From: Geothrix sp. 21YS21S-4
Lineage (GTDB): Bacteria > Acidobacteriota > Holophagae > Holophagales > Holophagaceae
Assembly (NCBI RefSeq): GCF_030845995.1
Contig: NZ_CP132719.1
Location: 2,790,001 to 2,854,000 of the forward strand
Reading direction: 5' to 3'
DNA: 64,000 nucleotides
Numbering within the stretch: position 1 is the first letter of the stretch; every line of letters starts with the position of its first letter. Shown here one piece after another: positions 41,826 through 50,800 of this stretch. The notes beneath the pieces were generated by a model. That model had not been told where the DNA came from, made no database searches, and saw only the letters and a list, made by a program, of their open reading frames with translations. A program made the position numbers and the translations under genes.

Positions 41826-41860
41826 AAACACTGCACCCCTCCCTGGACTAGCCTGGATCC

Positions 41861-42532
41861 ATGGCGCCGAACTTCCCCTTCCCCTGGTCCGACCCCCTCC
41901 TGGCGCGGCTGCGGGCCCATCTGGCCGCCGAGCCCTTCGCTCGGGACGCGGCCCACGACCTGGGCCACCTGCTCCGGGTGGCGCGGCTGGCGGGAAGGCT
42001 GGCCGCGGAGGAGGGCGCGGACGCGGAAACCTGCGTGGCGGCGGCCCTGCTTCACGATTTGGTCTACCGCCCCAAGAACCACCCCGAGTCGTCCCTGACC
42101 GCGGGAATGGCCGCGGAGCAGGTGCCGGAGTGGTGCCGGGCCACGCCGGGGCTGGAAGCGAAGGCCGAGGCCGTGGCCGCGGCGGTGGCCACGCACAGCT
42201 GGAGCGGCGGCGGCGAGCCCGCCACGCGGGAGGCCGCCGTGGTCCAGGACGCGGACCGACTGGAGGCGCTGGGCGCCATCGGGATCGCCCGGGTCTTCGC
42301 CACGGGCGCCAGCTTCGGCGCGGGCCTGTGGCACGCCGAGGATCCCTGGGCGGAAGCGCGCGACCTGGACGACAAGGCCTGGAGCCTCGACCACTTCGAG
42401 CGGAAGCTGCTCAAACTCGCAGCCGGCATGAAGACCTCCGCGGGCCGGCGCCTCGCGGAGGAGCGCCAGCGGACCCTCCTCGCCTACCTGGCCGCCCTCC
42501 GCAGCGAATTGCAGGTTCATTCCCAGCCGTAG
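41861..42532 (+). CDS. HD-domain phosphohydrolase
   Basis: This 223-residue protein has the HD signature: His in AHDLGHLLRVARLA, then ALLHDLVYRPKN and VVQDADRLEALG, giving the metal-binding H...HD...D set. Members hydrolyse nucleotides or phosphodiesters; the substrate is unknown. TAGCCT ends six bases before the ATG and there is no ribosome site, so it appears leaderless. It is divergent from bfd, and the Fur-like box lies about 36 bases upstream of this start. Confidence 0.88.
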   Translation: MAPNFPFPWSDPLLARLRAHLAAEPFARDAAHDLGHLLRVARLAGRLAAEEGADAETCVAAALLHDLVYRPKNHPESSLTAGMAAEQVPEWCRATPGLEAKAEAVAAAVATHSWSGGGEPATREAAVVQDADRLEALGAIGIARVFATGASFGAGLWHAEDPWAEARDLDDKAWSLDHFERKLLKLAAGMKTSAGRRLAEERQRTLLAYLAALRSELQVHSQP

Positions 42533-42566
42533 GCGGGCCGGCGGCGGCCGGACGCTATACTCGGAC

Positions 42567-42914
42567 ATGCCCTTCATCCTGTCCCTCCGGCGGCCCTTCG
42601 TGGCCGACCACTTCCATGACCTGCCCGGCTTCCAGGAGGAGCGCCACGGGCACAACTGGGAGGTGGAAGCCGCGGTGGAGCTGGACTCGGAGGCGCAGGA
42701 GCCGGCCTTCGCCGCCAGCCTGGACGCGTGGGTGAAGGCCATGGACTACCGCCTGCTGAACGCCCTGCCCGCCTGCGAAGGGCGGAACCCCACCGCCGAA
42801 GTGCTGGCGGAGCGCGCCCTCCGGCACCTCCAGGCGGACGGCCTGCGGCCGGGCTGGGTGAAGGTCCGCGAAAAGGCCAACTACTGGGCGCTCTGCCGCC
42901 CCGACGCTCCGTGA
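42567..42914 (+). CDS. 6-pyruvoyl-tetrahydropterin synthase / QueD-like protein
   Basis: This 115-residue PTPS-fold protein has the zinc histidines (His15, His27, His29 in ADHFH and HGHNWEVE) and NPTAEVLAE plus KVREKANYWAL. In QueD and PTPS a Cys lies four residues before HGH; here it is Gln23, so the usual nucleophile is missing. It may be a PTPS variant in folate or queuosine synthesis, or have another activity. No other queuosine genes are near. TATACT ends five bases before the ATG, with no Shine-Dalgarno. Confidence 0.8.
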   Translation: MPFILSLRRPFVADHFHDLPGFQEERHGHNWEVEAAVELDSEAQEPAFAASLDAWVKAMDYRLLNALPACEGRNPTAEVLAERALRHLQADGLRPGWVKVREKANYWALCRPDAP

Positions 42915-44590
42915 ACCGCGCCCTTCGGGGAGGCTCCGTCGCCCTCCTGCTGGTGTTGGCGGGGGTGGGGTGCGGCCGGCGGGACGCGGAAGCGCCGCCT
43001 CGCGTGGAAGAGGCCCCCACTCCCCTGGCGCCGTGGGCGTGGCATCCCCTGGGGGGCCTGGCGGTGGTGGAGGGCGAACTGGCCGAGCCGGCGGAGCTGA
43101 TCCTGGAGGGCCCGTCCATCCGGGAGCGCCGCTACGCCGAGCGGGGTCCCGTGCGGTGGGAGTTCTTCCGGCCGCCTGAAGGCGAGACCGCCGTCCTCCG
43201 GACCGCGGATGGCCGGGAACTGGCCCGCTTCGCCTTTTCGGTGGCCCCGCCTCCCTCGCCTCAAAGTTCCCCACGCATCGCCCGGCAGGCAGCCCCACCC
43301 GCTCCGGCAGCGGAACCTCGCACCCGCACCCTGGCGCGACTGGCGAGCGGCTTCGTCTCCGCCCTTTCCCCCCGGAAACAGCCGGGAGTCGGCCTGGCCC
43401 CCGCGGCGGAACCGCCACCTCCCGCCATTCCCCCGCGTCCGCCCCTCCAGCCCGCGCCGGAGCCGGAACCCCGTACCCGCACGCTGACCCAGTTGGCCAG
43501 CGGGTTCATCTCGGCCCTTTCCCCCCGGAAAGCCCCGGGCGTCGGGTTGTCCCCCGCCGCAGAACCCCCGCCCCCCGCGGTCCCCAGGCGCGCGCCCCTT
43601 GAACCCGCGCCGGAACCGGAACCCCGCACCAGCACTCTGGCGCGGCTGGCGAGCGGGTTCGTGTCGGCCCTTTCGCCCCGGAAAGCGCCGGGACTCGGCC
43701 TGGCCCCCACGCCGGAGCCCCCGCCTCCCGCGCTCCCCAAGCGCGCGCCCGTCCAGGCCGCGCCCGAGCCTCCGCCTCCTTCCCACACCCTCCCGCGCCA
43801 GGTTCCTCCTTCCTCCGCCGCGATCCCCTGGCCCGGGATGGGCGAGGCCTTCAACCTGACGCGCGGCCCCGGAGGCCACAAGCGCCTGCTGCTGAGCTTC
43901 GACGGCGGCTCCACGGCGGAAGTGGCCGACGAGGTCCTGGACATCCTCAAGGCGCGGGGCGTGCGCACCACCCTCTTCCTCACCGGCGCCTTCATCCAGC
44001 GCTTTCCCGCGGTGGTGAAGCGGATGGCCGCGGAAGGCCACGAGCTGGGCAACCACACCCTGTCCCATCCCCACTTCGCCCCGGGCATGAAGCGCGATCC
44101 CCACTGGACGCGCGAGCGGGTCCAGCGCGAACTGCTGGAGGCGGACGCCGCCCTCCTGCGCCTGCTGGGCCGGCCCATGGATCCCGTGTGGCGCGCGCCC
44201 TACGGGGAACACACCGCGGAGATCCGGCGCTGGGCGGAGGAACTGGGCTACCGCCACGTGGGATGGACCGAGGGCGCGGATTCCCTCGACTGGGCCACCC
44301 CCCACGAGCGCCGCCTCTACCGCAGCGGCGACGCGATCCTCCAGCGCCTGCACCAACGGCTGAACCGCGACGGCGACGGGCTCATCGTCCTGATGCACCT
44401 GGGCAGCGGCCGCACCGCCGCGGACCGCCCCTCCGCGGGACTCGGCGCGTTCATGGACCGTGCGCTGGGCGAGGGCTGGACCTTCGTCACCGCGGGCAGC
44501 TACCTCCGCGACCTGGGCAAACCCGCGTGGAATTCCCAGCAGCGGCTGGCCCTCCTCGCGGCGCCCGGAACCGCGCCGCAGGCCCGCTGA
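42911..44590 (+). CDS. polysaccharide deacetylase lipoprotein with tandem Pro-rich repeats
   Basis: This 559-residue protein starts with GTG, overlapping the QueD-like stop, and a lipobox (LAGVGC). Residues about 144-290 contain three 51-residue tandem repeats rich in Pro, each with LASGF-SALSPRK. A NodB/CE4 deacetylase domain follows (about 325-540): SFDGGSTAEV at motif 1, NHTLSHPHF at motif 2 and WRAPYGEHT at motif 3. The second Asp of the usual FDDG is Gly, as in a subset of CE4 enzymes. It probably deacetylates peptidoglycan or an envelope polysaccharide, with the repeats spanning the periplasm. Confidence 0.85.
   Translation: MNRALRGGSVALLLVLAGVGCGRRDAEAPPRVEEAPTPLAPWAWHPLGGLAVVEGELAEPAELILEGPSIRERRYAERGPVRWEFFRPPEGETAVLRTADGRELARFAFSVAPPPSPQSSPRIARQAAPPAPAAEPRTRTLARLASGFVSALSPRKQPGVGLAPAAEPPPPAIPPRPPLQPAPEPEPRTRTLTQLASGFISALSPRKAPGVGLSPAAEPPPPAVPRRAPLEPAPEPEPRTSTLARLASGFVSALSPRKAPGLGLAPTPEPPPPALPKRAPVQAAPEPPPPSHTLPRQVPPSSAAIPWPGMGEAFNLTRGPGGHKRLLLSFDGGSTAEVADEVLDILKARGVRTTLFLTGAFIQRFPAVVKRMAAEGHELGNHTLSHPHFAPGMKRDPHWTRERVQRELLEADAALLRLLGRPMDPVWRAPYGEHTAEIRRWAEELGYRHVGWTEGADSLDWATPHERRLYRSGDAILQRLHQRLNRDGDGLIVLMHLGSGRTAADRPSAGLGAFMDRALGEGWTFVTAGSYLRDLGKPAWNSQQRLALLAAPGTAPQAR
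43341..43790 (+). repeat. three 153-base tandem repeats in the deacetylase gene
   Basis: TGGCGAGCGG-type starts recur at 43341, 43494 and 43647, an exact 153-base period that keeps the frame (51 codons). The third unit is truncated. Units differ at scattered positions, so the expansion is not recent. Confidence 0.85.
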
Positions 44591-44634
44591 GGCCCGCCTG
44601 GGCTACACTGGAACAGGCACATCGGGGAGGCGCG

Positions 44635-47208
44635 TTGGAAGGAATCGGCCGTTGGTCGCTGCGGGCGGCGCTGGGTTTCACGGCCCTGGTGCTGCTGCTT
44701 TCGCTGGGCAGCTTCCATCCCCTCGATCCGCATCCCTTCACCCAGGGCGCCCCCGTCGCCGCCATCCAGAACGTGTGCGGGACCCTCGGCGCGGCCCTGG
44801 CCGGCATTCTCCAGACGATCCTCGGCGTGGGCGGCTGGATCGTCCCTCCCTATCTGTTGTGGGAGGCGTGGCCCCAGGAGGGCCGCCGCTGGCCGGGCCG
44901 CGTGGCCTGGGCCGGGCTCGCCTTCGCCTTCTGGACCGCCCTCGGCGCCTTCGGCACCCGCCTCTGGTCCGGCCTTCCGGACGGAGGCATCGTCCAGCTC
45001 CGATGGGGCGGGTGGGTCGGCAGCGCCCTGTGGCCGCCGCAGCACCGGTCCCTGGGCGTGGCCCTGCCCCTGCTGCTGGGGCTGATCACCCTCGTCTGCG
45101 CGCTGATCCTGGCACCCTCCCTCACCCGCGCCCTGGGGCGCCTCCTCCACCGCTGGCTGGGCGAGAAAGCCTGGCCGTGGGTCAAGCCCATGCCCGCCCG
45201 CGGCATCCGCGGCTTCATCGGGATGGTGAAGCGCCCCTTCCTCCGCGGACGGAATCCCGACCAGCCCGAACTCGACGCCGCCGACGCGGTCGCGCTGCAG
45301 GCGCTAGCCACGCGCCAGCAGGCCCTGGAGGCCCAGCGCGAGTCCCTGCTCCGCGCGGAGCTGGAGACCGCCGAAGCCCGCCGGAAGCAGGCGCGGATCC
45401 GCACCGAGGATCTCCTGCCCACCATCCACTCCATGCGCCTGGACGCCACGCCTTCCGGCCCGCTTCCCGAGGCCTCCCTCGCGGTGATCGACGCCCAGCC
45501 CATCCCCGCCGCGGGGCCCGTGCTCCCGCTGGACACCACCGCCCCCTTCCGCACCAAGCTGCTGGCGGAAGCGCCGGCGCCTCCGCCGCCCAAGGCGCCC
45601 TTGGCTCAGCCCCAGGTGGCGAAGGACCGCTTCGGGCGGGAGATCGTCCAGCCGCCGCTGCCGCTGACGGAGCCCACGCCCGCGCGCCCCCTTCCGCCCC
45701 TGCCCCCCGACCCGCCGAAGCCCTCCATCGCCGAGCGGGAGAGCCTGCCGCCGCGCCGCCTCTTCGATCCGCCGGGCCAGCACGCCAAGGCGGACCTGGC
45801 CCTGCTGGAGTCCATCAAGGAACGGATTGGACAGAAACTGTCCGAATTCAAGATCAAGGGCGCGGTCACCGGAATGCAGCCCGGCCCCGTGGTCACGGTC
45901 TTCGAGTTCCAGCCCGACGCGGGCATCCCCCTGTCGCGCATCCTGGGCATGGAAGAGGACCTGGCGCTGGCCCTGCAGGCCGAAGCCGTGCGGATGGACC
46001 GCATCCCCGGCCGGAACCTCGTGGGCATCGAGGTTCCCAATCCCAAGCGCGAGATCATCACCTTCCGCGAAGTCATCGACAGCCCGGCGTTCCGCGACGC
46101 GGGCGGGCTCCTGCAGATCGCGCTGGGCAAGGACATCGCGGGCCGGCCTGTGGTGGCCGACCTCACCAAGATGCCGCACCTGCTCATCGGCGGCAGCACC
46201 GGCAGCGGCAAGAGCGTCGGCGTGAACGCCATGATCTGCTCCTGCCTCGTCCGCGCCCTGCCCGACGAGGTGAAGCTCATCCTGGTGGATCCCAAGATGG
46301 TGGAGCTGGGCGTCTACGAGGACATCCCCCACCTGTGGGCGCCGGTGGTCACGGACATGAAGGAGGCGGGCCGCGTCCTGAAGTGGGTGGTGGCGCAGAT
46401 GGAGGACCGCTATCGCCGCCTGGCGCTCCTCAGCGTCCGCGACCTGAAGGGGTTCAACACCAAGGTGGCCGAAGCCGGCGGATCGCTGGACATCTCCGAG
46501 CGCACGCCCAATCCCCGCTGGCTGGACCGGCCGTCCGTCCTGGAGCCCATGCCCCACGTGGTGGTGGTCATCGACGAGCTGGCCGACCTGATGATGGTCG
46601 CCCGCAGCGAGGTGGAGGACAGCATCGCGCGCATCGCCCAGAAGGCCCGGGCCGTGGGCATCCACCTGATCCTCGCCACCCAGCGCCCCTCCGTGGACGT
46701 GGTCACCGGCGTCATCAAGGCCAACCTCCCCAGCCGCCTCAGCTACCGCGTTCGCACCAAGATCGACAGCCGCACCATCCTGGATTCCGGCGGCGGCGAG
46801 CAGCTGCTGGGCGCGGGCGACGCCCTGTTCCTGCCCAACGGCGCCAGCCATCCCAAGCGCATCCACGCGCCCTTCCTCACCGAGGACGAGACCCTGCGCC
46901 TTGTCACCTGGCTGCGCGAGCGGGGCCGCCCCGACTACAACCAGGCTCTGATCAGCGCCATGGAGGCCGAGGAAGACGCCCTGATCGACGATCCCGACGC
47001 GCCCAGCACCGGCGGCGACGACATCTACCAGCGCGCCGTCGCCGTCGTCACCCGCGAGCGCAAAGCCAGCACCAGCCTCCTCCAGCGCAAACTGAATCTC
47101 GGCTACGGCCGCGCCGCGAGGCTCATCGATCGGATGGAATCGGAAGGACTGGTCGGACCGGATCGGGGTGCGGGAAAACCGCGGGAAGTATTTGCTCCGG
47201 CGGAATGA
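44635..47208 (+). CDS. ftsK: DNA translocase FtsK/SpoIIIE
   Basis: This 857-residue protein has about four N-terminal membrane helices (residues 8-165), a long Pro/Ala-rich linker with a coiled part, then the motor: alpha and beta domains with Walker A GGSTGSGKSVG (about 518-528) and Walker B VVVIDELADLM, and the gamma winged helix at the end (ASTSLLQRKLNLGYGRAARLIDRME) that reads KOPS-like sites. It pumps the chromosome terminus through the septum. The TTG at 44635 follows GGGGAGG, and a GGCTACACTGG box lies about 30 bases upstream. Confidence 0.93.
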   Translation: MEGIGRWSLRAALGFTALVLLLSLGSFHPLDPHPFTQGAPVAAIQNVCGTLGAALAGILQTILGVGGWIVPPYLLWEAWPQEGRRWPGRVAWAGLAFAFWTALGAFGTRLWSGLPDGGIVQLRWGGWVGSALWPPQHRSLGVALPLLLGLITLVCALILAPSLTRALGRLLHRWLGEKAWPWVKPMPARGIRGFIGMVKRPFLRGRNPDQPELDAADAVALQALATRQQALEAQRESLLRAELETAEARRKQARIRTEDLLPTIHSMRLDATPSGPLPEASLAVIDAQPIPAAGPVLPLDTTAPFRTKLLAEAPAPPPPKAPLAQPQVAKDRFGREIVQPPLPLTEPTPARPLPPLPPDPPKPSIAERESLPPRRLFDPPGQHAKADLALLESIKERIGQKLSEFKIKGAVTGMQPGPVVTVFEFQPDAGIPLSRILGMEEDLALALQAEAVRMDRIPGRNLVGIEVPNPKREIITFREVIDSPAFRDAGGLLQIALGKDIAGRPVVADLTKMPHLLIGGSTGSGKSVGVNAMICSCLVRALPDEVKLILVDPKMVELGVYEDIPHLWAPVVTDMKEAGRVLKWVVAQMEDRYRRLALLSVRDLKGFNTKVAEAGGSLDISERTPNPRWLDRPSVLEPMPHVVVVIDELADLMMVARSEVEDSIARIAQKARAVGIHLILATQRPSVDVVTGVIKANLPSRLSYRVRTKIDSRTILDSGGGEQLLGAGDALFLPNGASHPKRIHAPFLTEDETLRLVTWLRERGRPDYNQALISAMEAEEDALIDDPDAPSTGGDDIYQRAVAVVTRERKASTSLLQRKLNLGYGRAARLIDRMESEGLVGPDRGAGKPREVFAPAE

Positions 47209-47233
47209 AGGTCCACCACGAAGGGGCCTTACT

Positions 47234-48355
47234 TCACGCAAGTTCCCGATCTATCGAGAGAAGATAAGTAAATGGATTATTTCGAAGCGACTCCTGCTTG
47301 TCAGCGTTGTAGATAACTCCGGTTGCTACCAGCGAGATCCCCACCCCAGCGAGCAGCGCTTTAGGCCCTGTCAGACCCGCCATCACAAGCATCGTTGAGG
47401 AACTGGCGGATAAGAATGTGACCTGCTGAAGACCACCACTCAGCCACTTAATTTTGCGACCACCGAGCGCAGCCCTTAAATTTGAGATGGCAGGTACAAC
47501 TTCTCCCGTATAGAGATCCATGATGTGCTGCCCAAGAGCTTCTACTGGGAGGTCCTGCTCAACAGAAGTGGCAAGCTGTTCGATCTTCGTTCGGAATTGG
47601 GCAAGCTCATCCCTATGCCTCTCTCGAAACTCTATTAATCGATCAATGGGCGTATCCGGTGCCACTCCAATTCGTTCGATCGCCAAGTTGGCCAGCATCC
47701 CCGGTGCAAGATGCCGTGGCATGCTGTGGCGTGGACCAAAGGCTTCGTACTCGCGCCGGTGGCGCCCGTGAGAATGCACACCCCACGGGATAGCTCCATT
47801 CAATTGGGCATCTAAACGCGCCCTTACCGCGAGTCTGTCCGCTGCAGCGAGCGAGGTGACCAACCTCGCTCCCACACGCTCTGAAAGCCGGGTTGCAAGT
47901 AATGTCATGTAGAAGTTGGCGAGCCTCTCATCCACGCGTAACCAGTCGCCGCCGCGATTAGATGATTCAGTCAAGTCACGCAGCATGTGACGTATTTCGT
48001 AAGGCAGCTTCTCCGAGTGAATGTCGGCGAGCCTCCCGAGCTGGTAAGGCAGTTTCTCCACATGAAGGTCATACCGACGCCCGCTGCGTTCGGCGATGAA
48101 AAGCTCTGCACTTTCGGCCGTGGCCAAGTATGCCAAAACATCCTCCACGAGTTCCTCAATCTCCCCCATGCCGGACTGCACACGCAGAGGAATAAGGAAC
48201 TCTGCCTCTTGCAGAGCCCGGCCAGTATCGGTGGAATAGGGCGCATCAACGGATTCAGGGACGATGGTTCGTACCGAGTCCCAGTAGAGAAGGGCGGTCT
48301 TGAGCCATGCGTCGTCCTGGATATCAATCCATGGATAGAAAAGTGCTTGGGTCAT
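47234..48355 (-). CDS. DUF6236-like hypothetical protein, likely acquired
   Basis: This 373-residue soluble protein begins MTQALFYPWIDIQDDAWLKTALLYWDSVRTIVP, a start typical of the DUF6236 family of unknown function, found sporadically in bacteria. The middle is helical with charged stretches; residues about 320-350 are hydrophobic (SSSTMLVMAGLTGPKALLAGVGISLVATGVIY) and may insert in a membrane. The gene is visibly poorer in GC and uses AT-ending codons unlike its neighbours, and it sits alone in the convergent space after ftsK, all signs of transfer. ATG at 48355 has GAGG upstream. No partner gene is present. Confidence 0.7.
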   Translation of the reverse strand: MTQALFYPWIDIQDDAWLKTALLYWDSVRTIVPESVDAPYSTDTGRALQEAEFLIPLRVQSGMGEIEELVEDVLAYLATAESAELFIAERSGRRYDLHVEKLPYQLGRLADIHSEKLPYEIRHMLRDLTESSNRGGDWLRVDERLANFYMTLLATRLSERVGARLVTSLAAADRLAVRARLDAQLNGAIPWGVHSHGRHRREYEAFGPRHSMPRHLAPGMLANLAIERIGVAPDTPIDRLIEFRERHRDELAQFRTKIEQLATSVEQDLPVEALGQHIMDLYTGEVVPAISNLRAALGGRKIKWLSGGLQQVTFLSASSSTMLVMAGLTGPKALLAGVGISLVATGVIYNADKQESLRNNPFTYLLSIDRELA

Positions 48356-48428
48356 TAGGCACCTCACGCTCACGGAAGGATTAACCGCATAACCTATTTT
48401 TGAGTGATATTAATCTACCTTATTAACC

Positions 48429-49400
48429 TTAACGTCCAAGGCTTTCGGTCGCTTCGATCTTGAGCTTCGGCACCCGCCACCGGCTGCGCTGGGCAGGGTC
48501 GGCCATGCCGGCGGCGTGGCAGGTGCGGCAGGCGTCCAATCCGGCGTCCTGACCGCGCCAGTACACCCGCGCTTGGCCGCCGGTTTCGCTCTGCCGTTCC
48601 GCCGGGACGCGGGGCCAGTAGAAGGTCAGGGAGGGGCCCGATTCCTTCATTTCCAGGGCGTAGACGGGACCGGGATCCGGGCCGGGGCGGCCCCAGCGGT
48701 CTTCCCAGGTGGACAGGACGATGAAGGCGCCGACGGGCAGGGGCTGTCCGGCGCGGTAGGCCGCGGCGGCTCCGGGGCTCGCCCAGGCGCGGATCCAACG
48801 GCCGCCATGGGCGGGGGACTTCACGGGGTCGGATTGGATGGGCTCCAGCGCGGCGAAATCCAGAGCCCGCAGCGGCGCGGCGGCTTCGGGATCGGGGGGA
48901 ACGGGCGCGGGCGGTGGGGGAAGAACCGCGACCGGCGCCGGTTCGGAGCGCGTCCGGTGGGCCAGGGTGAACCCGCTGTAGCCCGCGGCGAGGAGGGCGG
49001 CGCACCAGCCGAGCCCCAAGAAAAGGGCGAGGAGGCCCAGGCTCTGGTGGTCCTTCCGGCGGCGCGTCATGGCCCATACCGCGCCCGCTCCCAGGGGCAG
49101 CGAAGCCAGGGCCAGAACGGCGTGGCGGAACAGCAGCCCTTCCATCCCGTGGCCCGCGGCCGGCGCGGGGAAGAGGTGCCCGCGGGGAATGAGCGCCTGA
49201 TGCCATCCCGCGGCCACGCCGCTGACCAGGGCCGCCAGGAGGCCGACGGCCCCCGCGAGGCCCAGGTAGCGGGCGACGGTCCACCAGGGCCGGATCCCCC
49301 GCCCCGCCCGTTGGGAAGCGAGCAGCGCCCAGGGCAACAGCAGGCCCGTGGCCACCGGGAGGTGGGCCAGGAGGGCGTGTTTGAGGGCAGTCCATTCCAT
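48429..49400 (-). CDS. membrane-bound cytochrome P460-like c-type heme protein
   Basis: This 323-residue protein has four to five N-terminal helices (about 5-150, DUF2231-like in layout), a Pro-rich linker and a C-terminal cytochrome P460-type domain with [22 protein letters not shown] and the heme c motif CRTCH near residue 295. Heme c attachment would require export and the Ccm/Ccs system; DsbD is encoded in the window. It may act in respiratory electron transfer or detoxification. It is divergent from gmhA. Confidence 0.7.
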   Translation of the reverse strand: MEWTALKHALLAHLPVATGLLLPWALLASQRAGRGIRPWWTVARYLGLAGAVGLLAALVSGVAAGWHQALIPRGHLFPAPAAGHGMEGLLFRHAVLALASLPLGAGAVWAMTRRRKDHQSLGLLALFLGLGWCAALLAAGYSGFTLAHRTRSEPAPVAVLPPPPAPVPPDPEAAAPLRALDFAALEPIQSDPVKSPAHGGRWIRAWASPGAAAAYRAGQPLPVGAFIVLSTWEDRWGRPGPDPGPVYALEMKESGPSLTFYWPRVPAERQSETGGQARVYWRGQDAGLDACRTCHAAGMADPAQRSRWRVPKLKIEATESLGR

Positions 49401-49489
49401 GGGATGTCGCGCTCAACAAGGGCAAGGCTTCCCGCAGTTTGCCAGCCCCTGCGGGATTCGGGGAGGGATTTGCTGTCACAATCGCGTCC

Positions 49490-50053
49490 ATGCGACAGAC
49501 CCTTCTCAGGCACGTCCAGGACTCCATCCAGCTGAAGCAGGCCTTCTTCGAGCAGGAGATGGACCGCATCCTCGCCCAGGCCGACGACATGGCCGAGCGG
49601 CTGCGCCGGGGCGCGCGGATCCTCGTCTGCGGCAACGGCGGAAGCGCTGCCGACGCCCAGCACCTGGCCGCCGAGCTAAGCGGACGCTACCTCAAGGAAC
49701 GCCGCGCCCTGGCAGGGATCGCCCTCACCACCGATACCTCCGCGCTGACAGCCATCGGCAACGACTACGGGTTCGACCAGGTGTTCTCCCGCCAAGTGGA
49801 GGCCCTCGGACGACCCGGCGACCTGCTGATCGGGATCAGCACCAGCGGCAACAGCCCCAACGTCCTCCGCGCCGTGGCCTCCGCCAAGGAGCTGGGCGTC
49901 CGAACCCTCGGCCTCCTGGGCCGGGACGGCGGCCAGCTGGCCGGGCTCATGGACGACGCGCTGGTGGTGCCTTCTTCCGTCACCGCCCGCATCCAGGAAG
50001 TCCACCAGATGATCTACCACTTCTGGTGCGAGGCCCTCGATGCCCATTTCTGA
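49490..50053 (+). CDS. gmhA: phosphoheptose isomerase (SIS domain)
   Basis: This 187-residue protein matches Gmh[28 protein letters not shown], then [14 protein letters not shown] and the C-terminal [17 protein letters not shown]. It converts sedoheptulose 7-phosphate to D-glycero-D-manno-heptose 7-phosphate for the LPS core. CACAAT seven bases before the ATG and absence of a ribosome site suggest a leaderless start. The related DiaA is the alternative; the residue pattern favours GmhA. Confidence 0.9.
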   Translation: MRQTLLRHVQDSIQLKQAFFEQEMDRILAQADDMAERLRRGARILVCGNGGSAADAQHLAAELSGRYLKERRALAGIALTTDTSALTAIGNDYGFDQVFSRQVEALGRPGDLLIGISTSGNSPNVLRAVASAKELGVRTLGLLGRDGGQLAGLMDDALVVPSSVTARIQEVHQMIYHFWCEALDAHF

Positions 50054-50062
50054 GGGGCGCCG

Positions 50063-50800
50063 ATGACCCTCGGGGCGGCGCTGCTGCTCCTGGCCCTCGC
50101 CGGTCCCTCCCCGCGCACCTACTACTGGCGCGATCCCGCGGGCCAGGTGCACATCACCAACACGCCGCCGCCGGCGGATGCCGAGATCCTGCAGGGCGCG
50201 CCTTCGCTGGCCATGGAATCGCGCAAGGCGGGCGCGGCCGAGACTCCGGCGCTCCGGAAGCCCGGAGCGGATCTTCTCCCTTCCCCTGAACTCAGCCCCG
50301 CCCAGGCGGAGACGTGGGCCGCGCTGGATGCCCATCTGGCGCGGGCCCGGGCGGAAGGCAACCGCCGCGCCCTGGAGGCCGCCGCGGATTCGCTGATCGA
50401 CGATTCGCTGTGGGGCGGAGGACTGTGGATGCGCCCGGCGCTTCCCCTCCTGTCCGTGGCCCTGCTCGGGCTGATGGGCTGGTGGCTCGCCCTGGGCGCC
50501 CAGCCCTCGGTCCGGCTTCCGCTGCTGGGGGGTTTCCTGCTCGCGGGCCTCGCCCTGGGACACCTCCTGCTGACCCTCTTCCTCTACCATCCCCAGGCCG
50601 TCCGCCTGCGCCGGAACCTGGAGCTGTTGGAGCGCCACATGGGCGCCGGTCGCCCCCCGAGTCCTGAGCGCCGGGCCCTGCTTCAGCGAGGCTACGGGGC
50701 CGTGGACCGCGCGGGGGAACCCACCGAAGTCCCCTGGCGGTTCCCGCAGGAAGTGGCGGTCCTGCGCGACACCGTGAAGCAGGTGATGGTTGAGCCCTGA
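50063..50800 (+). CDS. DUF4124-type membrane protein
   Basis: This 245-residue protein has an N-terminal signal, then a DUF4124-like segment (YYWRDPAGQVHITNTPPP, about 20-37), a variable linker and two C-terminal membrane helices (about 128-150 and 153-175) followed by a cytosolic tail. DUF4124 proteins are envelope proteins of unknown role. It lies nine bases after gmhA and overlaps hemW by 11 bases. Confidence 0.7.
   Translation: MTLGAALLLLALAGPSPRTYYWRDPAGQVHITNTPPPADAEILQGAPSLAMESRKAGAAETPALRKPGADLLPSPELSPAQAETWAALDAHLARARAEGNRRALEAAADSLIDDSLWGGGLWMRPALPLLSVALLGLMGWWLALGAQPSVRLPLLGGFLLAGLALGHLLLTLFLYHPQAVRLRRNLELLERHMGAGRPPSPERRALLQRGYGAVDRAGEPTEVPWRFPQEVAVLRDTVKQVMVEP

Noticed and set aside
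43341-43790. Regular direct repeats that could suggest a CRISPR array
   Set aside because: The period is 153 bases, keeps frame and encodes conserved protein repeats; there are no spacers and no cas genes.
47209-48428. Insertion sequence around the AT-rich gene
   Set aside because: No transposase, terminal inverted repeats or target duplication could be found at the borders.
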